Shown piece after piece: positions 30,744-40,607 of a stretch of 64,000 nt of DNA. The notes under the pieces were generated by a model. It ran no database searches, had not been told where the DNA came from, and saw only the letters and a list, made by a program, of their open reading frames with translations. Both the position numbers and the translations under genes were made by a program. The DNA comes from Pseudaminobacter soli (ex Li et al. 2025) (GTDB lineage: Bacteria > Pseudomonadota > Alphaproteobacteria > Rhizobiales > Rhizobiaceae): contig NZ_PXYL01000003.1 in assembly GCF_003012705.1 (NCBI RefSeq), positions 124,001 through 188,000 on the forward strand. Reading direction: 5' to 3'. The first letter of the stretch is position 1. Each line of letters opens with the position of its first letter.

Positions 30744-31187
30744 TTACCCGCCGATTGCCAGGCTAGGCACGAAGATATAGCCGTCCGGGCCCACTATATG
30801 GCACTCGCGCAAGCCATGCGGCTTATCGACCGCTCCAGACAGCACAATGTGGTCGTGCTTGCGAGCGAGAGCTTCGACCGTGTCGGGATCGCTGCCATAG
30901 AGCCTGATCTCCAGCCCAGCCCCGCGCACCTCGACGCCGGTCACCGTCCCGCGCATCGGATTGTCGCTATAGGAGTGGTCGGCATGCAGCATGAAAACCG
31001 ATCCCAGGAGCTGCACGGCAGCAAAATCCTCGTCGGCATAGATGATCGTGGCGCCCAGCACGTCGCGGCAGAAGGCCTCCATGAGCGCAACGTCACGAAC
31101 CAGAAGATTGATGCCGACACCGCGCGGCAATGAGCGGCCGAAATCGTCCGCCGCCATCCACGGCTGCTTCGTCCGTTTCATGACCAT
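30744..31187 (-). CDS. VOC family protein
   Basis: 147 residues. Glyoxalase/bleomycin-resistance fold: GVGINLLVRDVALMEAFCRD, TIIYADEDFAAVQLLGSVFM, LHADHSYSDNP and a C-terminal HIVGPDGYIFVPSLAI. Metal-ligand positions are not certain. Start at 31187 (MVMKRTKQPW) behind a GGGAGG ribosome site; the longer frame is unsupported. Substrate unknown. It diverges from the MBL hydrolase gene. Confidence 0.75.
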   Translation of the reverse strand: MVMKRTKQPWMAADDFGRSLPRGVGINLLVRDVALMEAFCRDVLGATIIYADEDFAAVQLLGSVFMLHADHSYSDNPMRGTVTGVEVRGAGLEIRLYGSDPDTVEALARKHDHIVLSGAVDKPHGLRECHIVGPDGYIFVPSLAIGG

Positions 31188-31350
31188 CTTCGTGCCTCCC
31201 GGTCGCCCCCGCCCGCGGGCAGGACATCGATAGATCGCGACCCTAGCAAACCCGATGAAGCGCTGTTGGCACTTGCCCCGGCAAAAGCTTGCGCCAGCCT
31301 TCCCCGTCACTATCCTTTATCTACTCCGCAACGATTGCCCAGGAGCCCGC

Positions 31351-32367
31351 ATGGCCAGACGGCCGAAACCTGCCAATCCATATTACCGAGGACCTGTCAG
31401 CGACCACTTCGATGGCCGCGTCTTCTTCAATCCCAATGGAAAAGCGCCACGAGGCCTTTCCGCATTGCTGAGGTGGCAGTTCGGCGGCGGCCGCGCCAAA
31501 TGGCCGTCGTCGTGGCCAAGCCCCTTTCCGAGAACGACGCCCGCGCAGGCCGTGTCGGACGGCAACCTCAGGGTTACGATGGTCGGCCACGCCTCGCTGC
31601 TGGTGCAGATCGAAGGGATAAATATCCTCACCGACCCGGTCTGGTCGGCACGGGTCTCACCCCTGCCCTTCGCCGGGCCGAAGCGCGTCAACCCGCCCGG
31701 GATTTCGTTTGAGGAGCTGCCGCGGATCCACATCGTCCTGCTCAGCCACAACCATTACGACCACCTCGACCTGGCGACGCTGAAGCGGCTGCAGGCGGCA
31801 CATGACCCGCTCATCATAACGCCCCTGGGCAACGACACGATCGTTCGAAGCCGCGCCCCGGAAATGCGGATCGTGACCGGCGACTGGGGCGACCGCTTCG
31901 AGTTCGACAGCATCGCCGTGCATATCGAACCGGCGCACCATTGGTCGGCCCGCGGCACCAAGGACAGACGCATGGCGCTCTGGTCGGGCTTCGTCATCGA
32001 CTCGCCATCCGGCAAGATCTATTTCGCCGGAGATACCGGCTTTCACGGGGGCGAAAACTACCGGCTGATGGCCGAGAAGCATGGCGGATTCCGCCTCGCC
32101 ATCCTGCCGATCGGCGCCTATGAGCCGCGCTGGTTCATGGCCCCGCAACACCAGGATCCGGACGAGGCGGTGCGTGGCATGCGGCTTTGCAACGCCGCCT
32201 TCGCCGCCGGCTGCCACTGGGGCACCTTCCATCTTACCAACGAGCCGATCGAAGAACCGCGCGCCAAGCTCGAGCAGGCGCTGGATGACCAAGGGATCGC
32301 ACGAGAACGTTTTCGCGCGATGCTGGCGGGAGAAGTCTGGGACGTCCCGAAGCAGGCAAGCGAATAA
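31351..32367 (+). CDS. MBL-fold metallo-hydrolase (UlaG/NAPE-PLD-like)
   Basis: 338 residues. Metal ligands H133, H135, D137 and H138 in LLSHNHYDHLD. Earlier VGHASLLVQIEGINILTDP is the typical beta-lactamase-fold entry strand, and FAGDTGFHGG supplies the later Asp. HHWSARG and AILPIGAYEPRWFM match the UlaG / N-acylphosphatidylethanolamine phospholipase D-like branch. The start at 31351 has AGGAG upstream. No signal peptide. The physiological substrate is unknown. Confidence 0.85.
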   Translation: MARRPKPANPYYRGPVSDHFDGRVFFNPNGKAPRGLSALLRWQFGGGRAKWPSSWPSPFPRTTPAQAVSDGNLRVTMVGHASLLVQIEGINILTDPVWSARVSPLPFAGPKRVNPPGISFEELPRIHIVLLSHNHYDHLDLATLKRLQAAHDPLIITPLGNDTIVRSRAPEMRIVTGDWGDRFEFDSIAVHIEPAHHWSARGTKDRRMALWSGFVIDSPSGKIYFAGDTGFHGGENYRLMAEKHGGFRLAILPIGAYEPRWFMAPQHQDPDEAVRGMRLCNAAFAAGCHWGTFHLTNEPIEEPRAKLEQALDDQGIARERFRAMLAGEVWDVPKQASE

Positions 32368-32403
32368 ATCAGGCGCCCGGCAGGCCAAACCGCGGCGCTT
32401 TTG

Positions 32404-32428
32404 GGAACGGAGTTCGACGGTCTGCATT
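32404..32428 (+). promoter_or_regulatory. Possible EcfG-type general stress promoter of dps
   Basis: GGAAC (32404-32408), 16 bases, then CATT (32425-32428), one base away from the alphaproteobacterial EcfG consensus GGAAC-N16-CGTT. It lies about 36 bases before the dps start, a suitable distance. dps is a usual member of this regulon; the match is imperfect. Confidence 0.35.
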
Positions 32429-32464
32429 TCTGAATGGCAACGCACACCATGAGGGAGCTCTATC

Positions 32465-32986
32465 ATGCCGGACACCAGCACCGCCGCCAAAGCCCATCGC
32501 AAGGCGCCTCTCACCACACCGACCGGGCTTGGCGACAATGCGCGCCGCGACATCACGGCCGCGCTCAACGCACTCCTGGCCGACGTTTTTGCGCTTTATC
32601 TGAAGACCAAGAATTTCCACTGGCACATGAGTGGTCCACACTTCCGCGACTACCATTTGCTGCTCGACGAACATGGGGACCAGATCTTCGATATGACCGA
32701 TGTGCTGGCCGAACGGGCCCGCAAGCTCGGCGGTATCACGCTGCATTCCATTGGCCAGATTTCCCGGCTGCAGCGTATCCAGGACAACGATGCCGATTTC
32801 GTCACGCCGGAGGACATGCTGAGCGAATTGCGCGAGGACAACGAGGCGCTGATCGCGTCCATGCGCGAGGTGCACGACACCTGCGAAGAAGAAAATGACG
32901 TCGCCACGGCGAGCATTCTGGAAAACTATATCGACGAGGCCGAGCGCCGCGCCTGGTTCCTGTTCGAGTCGACCCGGAAGATGTGA
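32465..32986 (+). CDS. dps: Dps family ferroxidase / DNA-protection protein
   Basis: 173 residues. Dodecameric ferritin-like protein that stores iron and protects DNA in stress. Ferroxidase region: [20 protein letters not shown] with H52, H54 and H64, followed by D68 ([10 protein letters not shown]). The N-terminal tail has Lys and Arg residues that could bind DNA. The C-terminal helix reads [16 protein letters not shown]. Normal length. A stress promoter candidate lies just upstream. Confidence 0.9.
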   Translation: MPDTSTAAKAHRKAPLTTPTGLGDNARRDITAALNALLADVFALYLKTKNFHWHMSGPHFRDYHLLLDEHGDQIFDMTDVLAERARKLGGITLHSIGQISRLQRIQDNDADFVTPEDMLSELREDNEALIASMREVHDTCEEENDVATASILENYIDEAERRAWFLFESTRKM

Positions 32987-33092
32987 AGCTTCCCGTTGGA
33001 GAACCGCTGCGGGAAACCGGGGCCGTGGCGCAATAGCCGCACGGCCCTTCTCTATACTGGTAATTCGCCGGCGTTTCCGCCATATAGGCCGG

Positions 33093-33974
33093 ATGAGCAT
33101 GACTGCGCCTTTCGCCAAGATGAATGGGCTCGGCAACGAGATCATCGTTGCCGACATGCGTGGGCGCGCGGATCGCGTGACCCCGGCAGCGGCGATCGCG
33201 CTCAATGCCGATCCGGCCACCAAGTTCGACCAGATCATGGCCATCCATGATCCGCGTACCGCCGGCACGGTCAACTATATCGAGATCATCAATTCCGACG
33301 GCAGCCAGGCACAGGCCTGCGGCAACGGCACCCGCTGCGTGGTTCAGGCGCTGGCCGCCGAGACCGGGCAGAAGGTTTTTACTTTCGAGACGGTCGCCGG
33401 CATCCTGAATGCCCAGGAACATGAAGACGGGCTGATCTCCGTCGACATGGGCATCCCCCGTTTCGGCTGGCAGGAGATTCCGCTCGCCGAGGAATTTCGC
33501 GACACGCGCATGATCGAATTGCAGATCGGACCGATCGACGCGCCAGTGCTGCACTCGCCTTCCGTCGCTTCGATGGGCAACCCGCACGCCATCTTCTGGG
33601 TCGACCGCGACGTCTGGTCCTATGAGCTGGAGCGCTTCGGCCCGATGCTCGAGAACCACCCGATCTTCCCCGAGCGCGCCAACATTTCCATCGCGCAGGT
33701 CACCGCGCGAGACGCCATCACACTACGCACATGGGAACGCGGCGCGGGCCTGACGCGTGCCTGCGGCTCGGCCGCCTGCGCGGCTGCCGTTTGCGGAGCG
33801 CGCACGCGCCGCACCGACCGCAAGGTCACCGTCACCGTGCCCGGCGGTCCGCTGGTGATCGAATGGCGCGACGATGATCACGTCGTCATGACCGGCCCCG
33901 CTGAGTGGGAATTCTCGGGCAGCTTCAACCCCGCCACCGGCGTATGGCAGCGCGACCAGCAGGACGTCGCCTGA
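33093..33974 (+). CDS. dapF: Diaminopimelate epimerase
   Basis: 293 residues. Converts LL- to meso-diaminopimelate for lysine and peptidoglycan synthesis. Both active-site cysteines are visible: C76 in QACGNGTRC and the partner in [10 protein letters not shown]. The start region is [18 protein letters not shown]. The GNPHAIFWV block and final GPAEWEFSG are conserved. The start at 33093 ([12 protein letters not shown]) follows the family. The stop overlaps the mtaB start by 1 base. Confidence 0.95.
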   Translation: MSMTAPFAKMNGLGNEIIVADMRGRADRVTPAAAIALNADPATKFDQIMAIHDPRTAGTVNYIEIINSDGSQAQACGNGTRCVVQALAAETGQKVFTFETVAGILNAQEHEDGLISVDMGIPRFGWQEIPLAEEFRDTRMIELQIGPIDAPVLHSPSVASMGNPHAIFWVDRDVWSYELERFGPMLENHPIFPERANISIAQVTARDAITLRTWERGAGLTRACGSAACAAAVCGARTRRTDRKVTVTVPGGPLVIEWRDDDHVVMTGPAEWEFSGSFNPATGVWQRDQQDVA

Positions 33975-35257
33975 TGGGTATCGACATCGTCACATTTGGC
34001 TGCCGGCTCAACACCTATGAGTCGGAAGTGATGCGCCGCGAGGCGGAAGCCGCCGGCCTTGGCGCGCTGAAGAACGGCGCGGTGATCTTCAATACCTGCG
34101 CCGTCACCGCCGAGGCGGTGCGTCAGGCCAAGCAGTCGATCCGCAAGGCCCGGCGCGAAAACCCTGACGCGCGCATCATCGTCACCGGCTGCGCCGCCCA
34201 GACCGACCCGGACGCCTTCGCCGCCATGGGCGAGGTCGACCTCGTGCTCGGCAATGAGGAAAAGCTGAAGGCGCACAATTATCGCGCGCTGCCCGATTTT
34301 GGCGTCAACGACACCGAGAAGGCGCGCGTCAACGACATTTTTTCCGTGCGCGAGACGGCTGGCCATCTGGTGGATGCGATCGAAGGGCGTGCGCGCGCTT
34401 TCGTGCAGGTGCAGAACGGCTGCGACCATCGCTGCACCTTCTGCATCATCCCCTACGGGCGTGGTAATTCTCGCTCGGTGCCGATGGGCGCGGTGGTCGA
34501 GCAGATCAAGCGGCTGACCGGCAATGGCTATGCCGAAGTGGTGCTGAGCGGCGTCGACATGACCAGCTATGGCGCCGACCTGCCTGGCGCGCCGAAACTC
34601 GGCAAGCTGGTTAAGACCATTTTGCGGCAGGTGCCCGAGGTACAGCGGCTCAGGCTGTCGTCCATCGATTCCATCGAGGCCGACGACGACCTCATGGACG
34701 CGATCGCCACCGAGAAGCGGCTGATGCCGCATCTGCATCTGTCGCTGCAGTCTGGCGACGACATGATCCTGAAGCGCATGAAGCGGCGTCATCTGCGCGA
34801 CGATTCCATCCGCTTCTGCGAGGAAGTGCGCAGCCTGCGCCCCGACATCGTCTTCGGCGCAGACATCATCGCCGGCTTCCCCACTGAGACCGAGGCGATG
34901 TTCGAGAACTCGCTGAAGATCGTGGAAGAGTGTGGCCTGACCCATCTCCACGTCTTCCCGTTCAGCCCGCGCGAGGGCACGCCTGCCGCACGCATGCCGC
35001 CGGTGAACGGCCGCGCCATCAAGGAGCGCGCCGCGAGGTTGCGTGCTGCGGGCGAAGCGGCCTATCGCCGGCATCTCGAAAGACTGGTGGGCACCAGCCA
35101 GTCGATCCTGATCGAGCGCGACGGGCTCGGTCGCACCGAAGGTTTTACGCTTGCGGCCATTGAAGGCGGCGCCCCGGGCAGCATCGTTGCCGCCACCATT
35201 ACCGGCCAGGACGGCGCCCGGCTGATCGCCGCGCCTGCCGCCATGGCCGCGGCCTGA
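33974..35257 (+). CDS. mtaB: tRNA t6A37 methylthiotransferase MtaB
   Basis: 427 residues. Radical-SAM enzyme that forms ms2t6A at A37 of ANN-decoding tRNAs. UPF0004 domain cysteines: C10 (TFGCRLN), one in FNTCAVT, one in VTGCAAQTDP. Radical SAM CxxxCxxC: GCDHRCTFCIIPYGRG. A TRAM-like end is degenerate but present (SQSILIERDGLGRTEGF). TGATG coupling with dapF. Two extra clusters are expected. The MtaB rather than MiaB assignment rests on CRLN and neighbours. Confidence 0.92.
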   Translation: MGIDIVTFGCRLNTYESEVMRREAEAAGLGALKNGAVIFNTCAVTAEAVRQAKQSIRKARRENPDARIIVTGCAAQTDPDAFAAMGEVDLVLGNEEKLKAHNYRALPDFGVNDTEKARVNDIFSVRETAGHLVDAIEGRARAFVQVQNGCDHRCTFCIIPYGRGNSRSVPMGAVVEQIKRLTGNGYAEVVLSGVDMTSYGADLPGAPKLGKLVKTILRQVPEVQRLRLSSIDSIEADDDLMDAIATEKRLMPHLHLSLQSGDDMILKRMKRRHLRDDSIRFCEEVRSLRPDIVFGADIIAGFPTETEAMFENSLKIVEECGLTHLHVFPFSPREGTPAARMPPVNGRAIKERAARLRAAGEAAYRRHLERLVGTSQSILIERDGLGRTEGFTLAAIEGGAPGSIVAATITGQDGARLIAAPAAMAAA

Positions 35258-35268
35258 GTAGAGACAGC

Positions 35269-37026
35269 ATGGCATTCGGCTTCATCAAGAAAGTCTTCTC
35301 CTTCGGCAAGAAACCGGCCGAGGAAGCCGCTCCGGAGACGGAAGCTCCAGTAACACCAGTTCTGGAGCAGCAAGCGCACGAAACTGAGGCGCCGGCCGCC
35401 TCGCCCGTGAGCGAAGAATCGATCGAAGCTGTCGATCGGGTCGCCGAAGCGTCGAGCGCGGTCGAAGCCGCTGATGTCACCGAGGCTTCTGTCGTTGCGC
35501 AAGCGCCGGCGACGGTTGAACCGATCCCCTCCGGCCCTGCGGACCACCTTCCCCTTGCGAAGGAACAAGAGCCGAGTCCGCAGGAACCCACCCCCCTGCC
35601 CGATGAGCCGGCGCCCGCTCCGACTCCTGCCGAGCCTACTCCGGCTCCATCGGAGGTTCCGCCCGAAGTTCCTTCGGAGGTTCCGGAAGAGCCAGCGGAG
35701 CAGCCCGAAGAGCTGCCGGTCGAAATTCCGGAGCCCACGCCCGGTCCCGGCGAACCCACATCCGAAACGGCCGAGCCTATAGTCGCTCCGCCGGCGCCGG
35801 CCCGAGAGCCTGCGATCGAATTGCCGGTTGCGGAGGTGCTGCCGCCGCTTCGCCAGCCCTCGCCCGTGGAAGTCGATCCGCTGCGCGACGAGGTGGCGCC
35901 TGAAATCACGCCGATAGAAACGATCGCGGAAGCCGAAACTGCTGCACCCGCGAAGGAGGCATCGCACTCTGCCCCGGTTGCAGTGGCGGAAACCGCCGCT
36001 ACACCCGTGCCGTCTACGCCGCTTGCCCCCGCCCCTGCGGGCAAGGTGACGGTGTCCAAAAAAGTCGAGCAGAAGGCCGAGCCGGTCGCCCCCACCGCGC
36101 CAGCGCCAAGACTAACCTGGTTCCAGCGCCTGAGGCAGGGCCTATCCCGGTCCTCGAAGGAGCTGTCCGGCAGCATCGCCGGCGTCTTCACCAAGCGCAA
36201 GCTGGACGAGGACACGCTGCAGGAACTGGAGGACGTGCTGATCCGCGCCGATCTCGGCATGGAGACGGCGATCCGCATCACCGATGCGCTGTCGTCCAGC
36301 CGCTACGGCAAGGATGTTTCCGACACGGAAGTGCGCGCCGTCATGGCCGAGCAGGTCGAGAAAGTGCTGAAGCCGGTCGCCATGCCGCTCGAGCTCGACC
36401 TGTCGCACAAGCCGCATGTCATTCTGGTGGTCGGCGTCAACGGCACCGGCAAGACCACGACCATCGGCAAGCTCGCCGCCAAGCTCACCGAGGGCGGGCT
36501 TTCGGTCATGCTTGCTGCCGGCGACACTTTCCGCGCCGCGGCGATCGAGCAGCTCAAGATCTGGGGCGAGCGTACCGGCTCGCCCGTGGTCTCCTCGAAA
36601 CTTGGTGCCGACGCAGCGGGTCTTGCCTATGACGCCTTCGAGAAGGCCAAGGCCGCCGGCTCCGACGTGCTGATCATCGACACCGCCGGCCGCCTCCAGA
36701 ACAAGGCCGAGCTGATGGCGGAACTGGAGAAGATCGTGCGCGTTCTGGGCAAGCTCGATCCCGAAGCCCCGCATACCGTGCTGCAGACCGTGGACGCCAC
36801 CACCGGCCAGAACGCGCTGAACCAGGTTGAGATTTTCCGCAACGTGGCCGGCGTCAACGGTCTGGTAATGACCAAGCTCGACGGCACCGCGCGCGGCGGC
36901 ATTCTGGTCGCCATCGCCGCCAAGCACCGACTGCCGGTCTATTTCATCGGCGTCGGCGAGCAGGTCGACGACCTCGAACCATTTTCCGCAGGCGATTTCG
37001 CAAAAGCGATCGCTGGAGTAGCCTAG
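35269..37026 (+). CDS. ftsY: Signal recognition particle receptor FtsY
   Basis: 585 residues. SRP receptor GTPase that delivers ribosomes to the membrane. Residues 1-280 form a long acidic A-domain, very rich in Pro, Glu and Ala, longer than in E. coli. The NG domain starts near [15 protein letters not shown]1 is [17 protein letters not shown] (about 388 on), followed by [19 protein letters not shown] and [10 protein letters not shown]. The start at 35269 ([15 protein letters not shown]) has a basic amphipathic N-terminus. It follows mtaB by 11 bases. Confidence 0.95.
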   Translation: MAFGFIKKVFSFGKKPAEEAAPETEAPVTPVLEQQAHETEAPAASPVSEESIEAVDRVAEASSAVEAADVTEASVVAQAPATVEPIPSGPADHLPLAKEQEPSPQEPTPLPDEPAPAPTPAEPTPAPSEVPPEVPSEVPEEPAEQPEELPVEIPEPTPGPGEPTSETAEPIVAPPAPAREPAIELPVAEVLPPLRQPSPVEVDPLRDEVAPEITPIETIAEAETAAPAKEASHSAPVAVAETAATPVPSTPLAPAPAGKVTVSKKVEQKAEPVAPTAPAPRLTWFQRLRQGLSRSSKELSGSIAGVFTKRKLDEDTLQELEDVLIRADLGMETAIRITDALSSSRYGKDVSDTEVRAVMAEQVEKVLKPVAMPLELDLSHKPHVILVVGVNGTGKTTTIGKLAAKLTEGGLSVMLAAGDTFRAAAIEQLKIWGERTGSPVVSSKLGADAAGLAYDAFEKAKAAGSDVLIIDTAGRLQNKAELMAELEKIVRVLGKLDPEAPHTVLQTVDATTGQNALNQVEIFRNVAGVNGLVMTKLDGTARGGILVAIAAKHRLPVYFIGVGEQVDDLEPFSAGDFAKAIAGVA

Positions 37027-37083
37027 GCATGATCCCAAGGAGTCGCGCACTCTTTGGTCAAGATTATGCGCAAGAAAGAGACC

Positions 37084-37731
37084 ATGAACGCACCAGTCTT
37101 TGAACGCGACCCGGCCGATCCGAAGAAAAAGGAAATCAACCCGCTGCTGAAGCTTGTGCTTGAGCTTGGGCCGTTGCTCGTCTTCTTCTTCGCCAATGCC
37201 CGCGGCACATGGCTGGTCGAGAAATTCCCGGTCCTCAGCGACTTCGGCGGCCCGATCTTCATCGCCACCGGCCTGTTCATGATCGCCACCGCGATTGCGC
37301 TTATCGTCTCATGGCTGGTGATGCGCAGCCTGCCGATCATGCCGCTGGTGTCGGGCGTCGTGGTTTTCGTGTTCGGCGCGCTGACGCTGTGGCTGCAGGA
37401 CGATGTCTTCATCAAGATGAAGCCGACCATCGTCAACACGCTGTTCGGCGTCACCCTGCTCGGTGGCCTTTTGTTCGGCAAGTCGCTGCTCGGCTACGTC
37501 TTCGACAGCGCTTTCAGGCTCGACGAGGAGGGCTGGAAGATCCTGACCCTGCGCTGGGGGTTCTTCTTCCTGTTCCTGGCCATCGCCAATGAGGTCGTGT
37601 GGCGGAACTTTTCGACCGACACCTGGGTCGCCTTCAAGGTCTGGGGCATCATGCCCATCACATTGCTTTTCACCTTCAGCCAGATGCCGCTGATCATGCG
37701 GCACTCGCTGGACGAGCGGTTCAAGAAGTAG
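37084..37731 (+). CDS. yciB: Septation protein A (YciB family)
   Basis: 215 residues, about six transmembrane helices. The N-terminal family signature is [20 protein letters not shown]. Then [48 protein letters not shown] and [20 protein letters not shown] follow. YciB/IspZ proteins affect envelope integrity and division; the exact role is open. The start at 37084 has AAGAAAGAG upstream; 10 further in-frame codons from a TTG are unlikely. Confidence 0.92.
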   Translation: MNAPVFERDPADPKKKEINPLLKLVLELGPLLVFFFANARGTWLVEKFPVLSDFGGPIFIATGLFMIATAIALIVSWLVMRSLPIMPLVSGVVVFVFGALTLWLQDDVFIKMKPTIVNTLFGVTLLGGLLFGKSLLGYVFDSAFRLDEEGWKILTLRWGFFFLFLAIANEVVWRNFSTDTWVAFKVWGIMPITLLFTFSQMPLIMRHSLDERFKK

Positions 37732-37810
37732 GTTTTTAGGGGGAAGGTGCCGTGGAGTTCGTCGAAACGCGCGCGGCCTCGATAACCCCGAAGCGACAGG
37801 GCCGCCCGCG

Positions 37811-38338
37811 ATGAGACTGCTCTGCATCTGCGGCAGCCTGCGCGCGACCTCGACCAACATGGCGCTGCTGCACGCCTTGCGGGACACCGCGCCGCCGGGA
37901 TTCGAGCTTGCCATCTATGACGGGCTCGGAGAGCTACCTATTTTCAGCCCGGATGACGAAGGCGAGCGCACTCCGCCACAGGTGTCACGCCTGACCGAGG
38001 CGGTCGCCAACGCCGATGGCCTGATCATCGCCTGCCCGGAATATGCCCATGGCGTGCCGGGCGGGCTCAAGAATGCGCTCGACTGGCTGGTTTCTGGAGA
38101 GGCGCCGATCGGCAAGCCGGCCATGCTGGTTCACGCCTCGCCGCGGTCGATGTTCGCTCGCGCGGCCCTGCGCGAGATCCTGAAGACCATGTCTCTGACG
38201 GTTTTCGACGGCGCGGAACTGGAAGTGTCTCTGATCGGCAAGAAGCCTCCCGACTTCGAGCCGATCCTGCATGATCCGGTGATCCGCGACATGATGCGGG
38301 CAAGCCTGGTCGAGTTCGGCCGATTCATCAACCGTTAA
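37811..38338 (+). CDS. NADPH-dependent FMN reductase family protein
   Basis: 175 residues. Flavodoxin-like fold of PF03358: LLCICGSLRATSTNMALLHA binds FMN phosphate. Then LPIFSPDDEGERTPPQV, IIACPEYAHGVPGGLKNALDW and KPAMLVHASPRSMFARAALREIL in two parts are typical of chromate/azo/quinone-reductase-like members. Physiological acceptor unknown. Cytosolic; no signal peptide. Confidence 0.88.
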   Translation: MRLLCICGSLRATSTNMALLHALRDTAPPGFELAIYDGLGELPIFSPDDEGERTPPQVSRLTEAVANADGLIIACPEYAHGVPGGLKNALDWLVSGEAPIGKPAMLVHASPRSMFARAALREILKTMSLTVFDGAELEVSLIGKKPPDFEPILHDPVIRDMMRASLVEFGRFINR

Positions 38339-38474
38339 CCCGGCATGCAATCGTCGCATTGCTGCGATGCAGCGATGCTTGTTGCACCGCAGCATGACTG
38401 TGGCAGACTTTGCTTGTGATCAGGGAGGATCCGAACCGTCGCCGGAATGCGTCGGCCCAGAAGGAGAACTCGCC

Positions 38475-38642
38475 ATGATCTTTGCAAACGCCGTCGCGGT
38501 CGCCAAGGACGCCATTGCCAAGCGCCGCCGCTACAATGCGCTCGTAGCCGAAATCCAGAGCCTGACCTCGCGCGATCTTGCCGATATCAACGGCAACCGC
38601 AGCGAGATGCTCTACCACGCCTATCGTCAGGTCTACGGTTGA
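38475..38642 (+). CDS. Small DUF1127-like protein
   Basis: 55 residues. Starts MIFANAVAVAKDAIAKRRRY, with a C-terminal half TSRDLADINGNRSEML. The pattern RRR-x-x-x-x-L-x-x-x-x-x-R-D-L-A-D-I-x-x-x-R matches small DUF1127 proteins, some of which bind RNA and affect phosphate and carbon metabolism in Agrobacterium and Rhodobacter. An excellent ribosome site (AAGGAG) sits 8 bases before the ATG at 38475. Confidence 0.72.
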   Translation: MIFANAVAVAKDAIAKRRRYNALVAEIQSLTSRDLADINGNRSEMLYHAYRQVYG

Positions 38643-38705
38643 TCCAATTCTGCGCGGCGTCTCGCAATCGAGGCGCCGCGCTTCCGGCAATGGGAGTGCT
38701 GGAAA

Positions 38706-39764
38706 CTACTGCCACTCGATCCAGCGGCCGTGATAGTCGCATTTGGCGAGATGTCTGGTCTCGCCGCCCGGCCATTGGGTCAGGCTGAGCGTCGCATAGG
38801 GGTCGCTGGTCGACAGCGGCTCCATGCGCAGCCAGGCAATGGGTGCATCGCCGGAAGCTTCCTTTCCCGCTTCTTCCAATGCCTCAGTAATCGCGTTTCG
38901 CGTCGACCGCGGCATGTATTGCCACATGATCGAATGGAAGAGCACGAAGACCGAACCAGCCTGACGCGATTCCAATTCCGCACGCACGAAGTCGGCCGCA
39001 TCGGCCTTCTCAAGCCTGAAAGCGGTGCTCGCCGCAAGGTCGATGGCAGCATCGAGACGTTCGAGCCGCAGCGCCTGATCGGCCCAGATGTAGGAGCGCA
39101 GGCGCAAGCGATCCGCCGCCTTGCCGATATCGACCGGCGCGACATCGCAGCCACGGCGAGACGCGACGGTTATCTTCCCCTCCAGCGGCGGCAGCTTTCC
39201 GCGCAATTCCGGCGCCAGCCGAACCGGGGAGGCGGCATCGCCCCATTCGGCTTCGCCGTAGCGATAGAGGAATCGGTCGAACTGTAGATTGAGCGCCGCG
39301 CTCGAGCCGATCTCGTGCAGGGCAAAGGGCAGTCCGGTTTCACGCGCAATGGTCAAAAAGCCGGGGAGCAGCATGCCCGAGCGGGCGATCTCGTTGGTTT
39401 GCGGCGCGTTGTCGAGCGCCGTAAAGAGCGCTTCGTCGTTACGCTGGATCGCCTCTTTCAGCACCAGTCGCATCGTCTCGCCGCCGACCTGTTGCGGCGG
39501 ATAGATGGCGGCGAGCTGTCGATCCGAGCCCGAAAGAACGAGGGCATGCAAGCCGCCGCAAAGCCTCAGCGCCAGGGCATCGTCGCGTGGATTGCCCGGC
39601 CACTGCAAGAGACGCCGGCCGGTCCGCGTGCCTTCGTCAAGCAGGCCGGCAAGTGAGCGGCACAGCCTTGCGGTAAAGGGAGAGCCAAGCCCATCGCAGG
39701 CCCTGGCCTGCATTTCAAAGTGGTCCCGGATGACCGGAGCAGCAGTCGAAGAAATTTCGTTCAT
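38706..39764 (-). CDS. DUF2332 domain-containing protein
   Basis: 352 residues. Matches the usual layout of DUF2332: ACDGLGSPFTARLCRSLAGL near the N-terminus, then HALVLSGSDRQLAAIYPP, PQTNEIARSGMLLPGF and a middle HEIGSSAALNLQFDRFLY. The second half has a Rossmann-like pattern and VFVLFHSIMWQYMP. Function unknown. It lies downstream of ccmG on the same strand. Confidence 0.8.
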   Translation of the reverse strand: MNEISSTAAPVIRDHFEMQARACDGLGSPFTARLCRSLAGLLDEGTRTGRRLLQWPGNPRDDALALRLCGGLHALVLSGSDRQLAAIYPPQQVGGETMRLVLKEAIQRNDEALFTALDNAPQTNEIARSGMLLPGFLTIARETGLPFALHEIGSSAALNLQFDRFLYRYGEAEWGDAASPVRLAPELRGKLPPLEGKITVASRRGCDVAPVDIGKAADRLRLRSYIWADQALRLERLDAAIDLAASTAFRLEKADAADFVRAELESRQAGSVFVLFHSIMWQYMPRSTRNAITEALEEAGKEASGDAPIAWLRMEPLSTSDPYATLSLTQWPGGETRHLAKCDYHGRWIEWQ

Positions 39765-39793
39765 GCAACACTCCGGATTTGAAGACTGCAGCC

Positions 39794-40375
39794 TCAGGAT
39801 GTCGGTGCAGCCAGCGCCTTCTCGATTTCGGGCAACAGCACCTTCTGCGCCGACTCGGCCGTGATCGGGCCGACATGCTTGAAGGCCACCTTGCCGTCAC
39901 GGCCGATCACGAAGGTTTCGGGCACGCCATAGACGCCCCAGTCGATCGCGGTGCGGCCGGCCTCGTCGGCGCCGATGGCCCGATAGGGATTGCCGAGATC
40001 GCCCAGGAAACGGCGGGCATTCTCAGGCTTATCCTTGTAGTTCATTCCGACGAGATCGAAGCGCTTGTCCTGCGACAGCGCCATCAGCACCGGATGCTCC
40101 TCGCGGCATGGGGCGCACCAGGAGGCAAAGACATTCACAAGCGTGACCTTGCCGGCAAAGGCGGAGGAATCGAGCCCCGGCAATGCGATACCGTCGAGCG
40201 GCGGCAGCTTGGTTTCGGGAGCCGTGCGGCCGATCAAGGCCGAGGGCACGGCCGAGATATCGCGCCCCGATAGAAGCTGGGACAGGAACACGGCAGCCAG
40301 AACGAGGAAGATCGCCAGCGGCAGCAGCACCAGCAGCTTGCGGCGCGGTTTGGGCTGTTCGCTCTGGATGCTCAT
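39794..40375 (-). CDS. ccmG: Cytochrome c biogenesis thiol-disulfide protein CcmG (DsbE)
   Basis: 193 residues. Membrane-anchored thioredoxin that reduces apocytochrome c or CcmH. One N-terminal helix (about 14-33) and a periplasmic thioredoxin domain with active site WCAPC (86-90) in VNVFASWCAPCREEHPVL. Further signatures: GLGVYGVPETFVIGRDG-type (YGVPETFVIGRDGKVAFKH). The start overlaps the ccmD stop by 4 bases. Also called cycY. Confidence 0.93.
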   Translation of the reverse strand: MSIQSEQPKPRRKLLVLLPLAIFLVLAAVFLSQLLSGRDISAVPSALIGRTAPETKLPPLDGIALPGLDSSAFAGKVTLVNVFASWCAPCREEHPVLMALSQDKRFDLVGMNYKDKPENARRFLGDLGNPYRAIGADEAGRTAIDWGVYGVPETFVIGRDGKVAFKHVGPITAESAQKVLLPEIEKALAAPTS

Positions 40376-40542
40376 GCTGCGGGCCCTTTGCGGTCGGAGC
40401 GGCGGCGCGCACCGCTGGCCTCAAGCTCGGCCATCTCCCGTCGCCGCGCGCGCTGGTCGACGAATATCCACGCCACCAGCCCGGCGAGTACCAAGGCTGA
40501 AATCCCATAGGCGGCGGAAACGTAAAGCGCATGCACGGTCAT
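40372..40542 (-). CDS. ccmD: Heme exporter protein CcmD
   Basis: 56 residues, found by reading the gap. One transmembrane helix (about 5-27, HALYVSAAYGISALVLAGLV) followed by a basic cytosolic tail (DQRARRREMAEL). This is the classic CcmD layout (H-x-x-Y-V-x-x-A-Y-x). CcmD holds CcmC, CcmE and CcmAB together for holo-CcmE release. Its stop overlaps ccmG (ATGA). Its own start overlaps the stop of a 22-codon frame that seems to be the remnant of ccmC. Confidence 0.88.
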   Translation of the reverse strand: MTVHALYVSAAYGISALVLAGLVAWIFVDQRARRREMAELEASGARRRSDRKGPAA

Positions 40543-40607
40543 AGAGGTCTCCTGCCCGGCAGCCCGGGGGCGAGGCGTTCTGCGCTGTGAGAACCTGTCT
40601 TGCTCAT
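40539..40607 (-). pseudogene. ccmC: 22-codon remnant of ccmC (apparent in-frame deletion)
   Basis: A frame MSKTGSHSAERLA then PGLPGRRPL-stop occupies the place between ccmB and ccmD where rhizobial clusters carry ccmC (about 250 codons). Its stop overlaps the ccmD ATG as ATGA, the same coupling as the other ccm genes here. It begins with a plausible ccmC-like start. Nothing resembling CcmC's WWD domain or His ligands is present. The simplest reading is loss of nearly the whole gene in frame. An unrelated chance frame cannot be excluded. Confidence 0.5.

Noticed and set aside
35474-35782. An Arg/Pro-rich frame inside ftsY
   Set aside because: It is the +1 shadow of the acidic Pro/Glu-rich A-domain.
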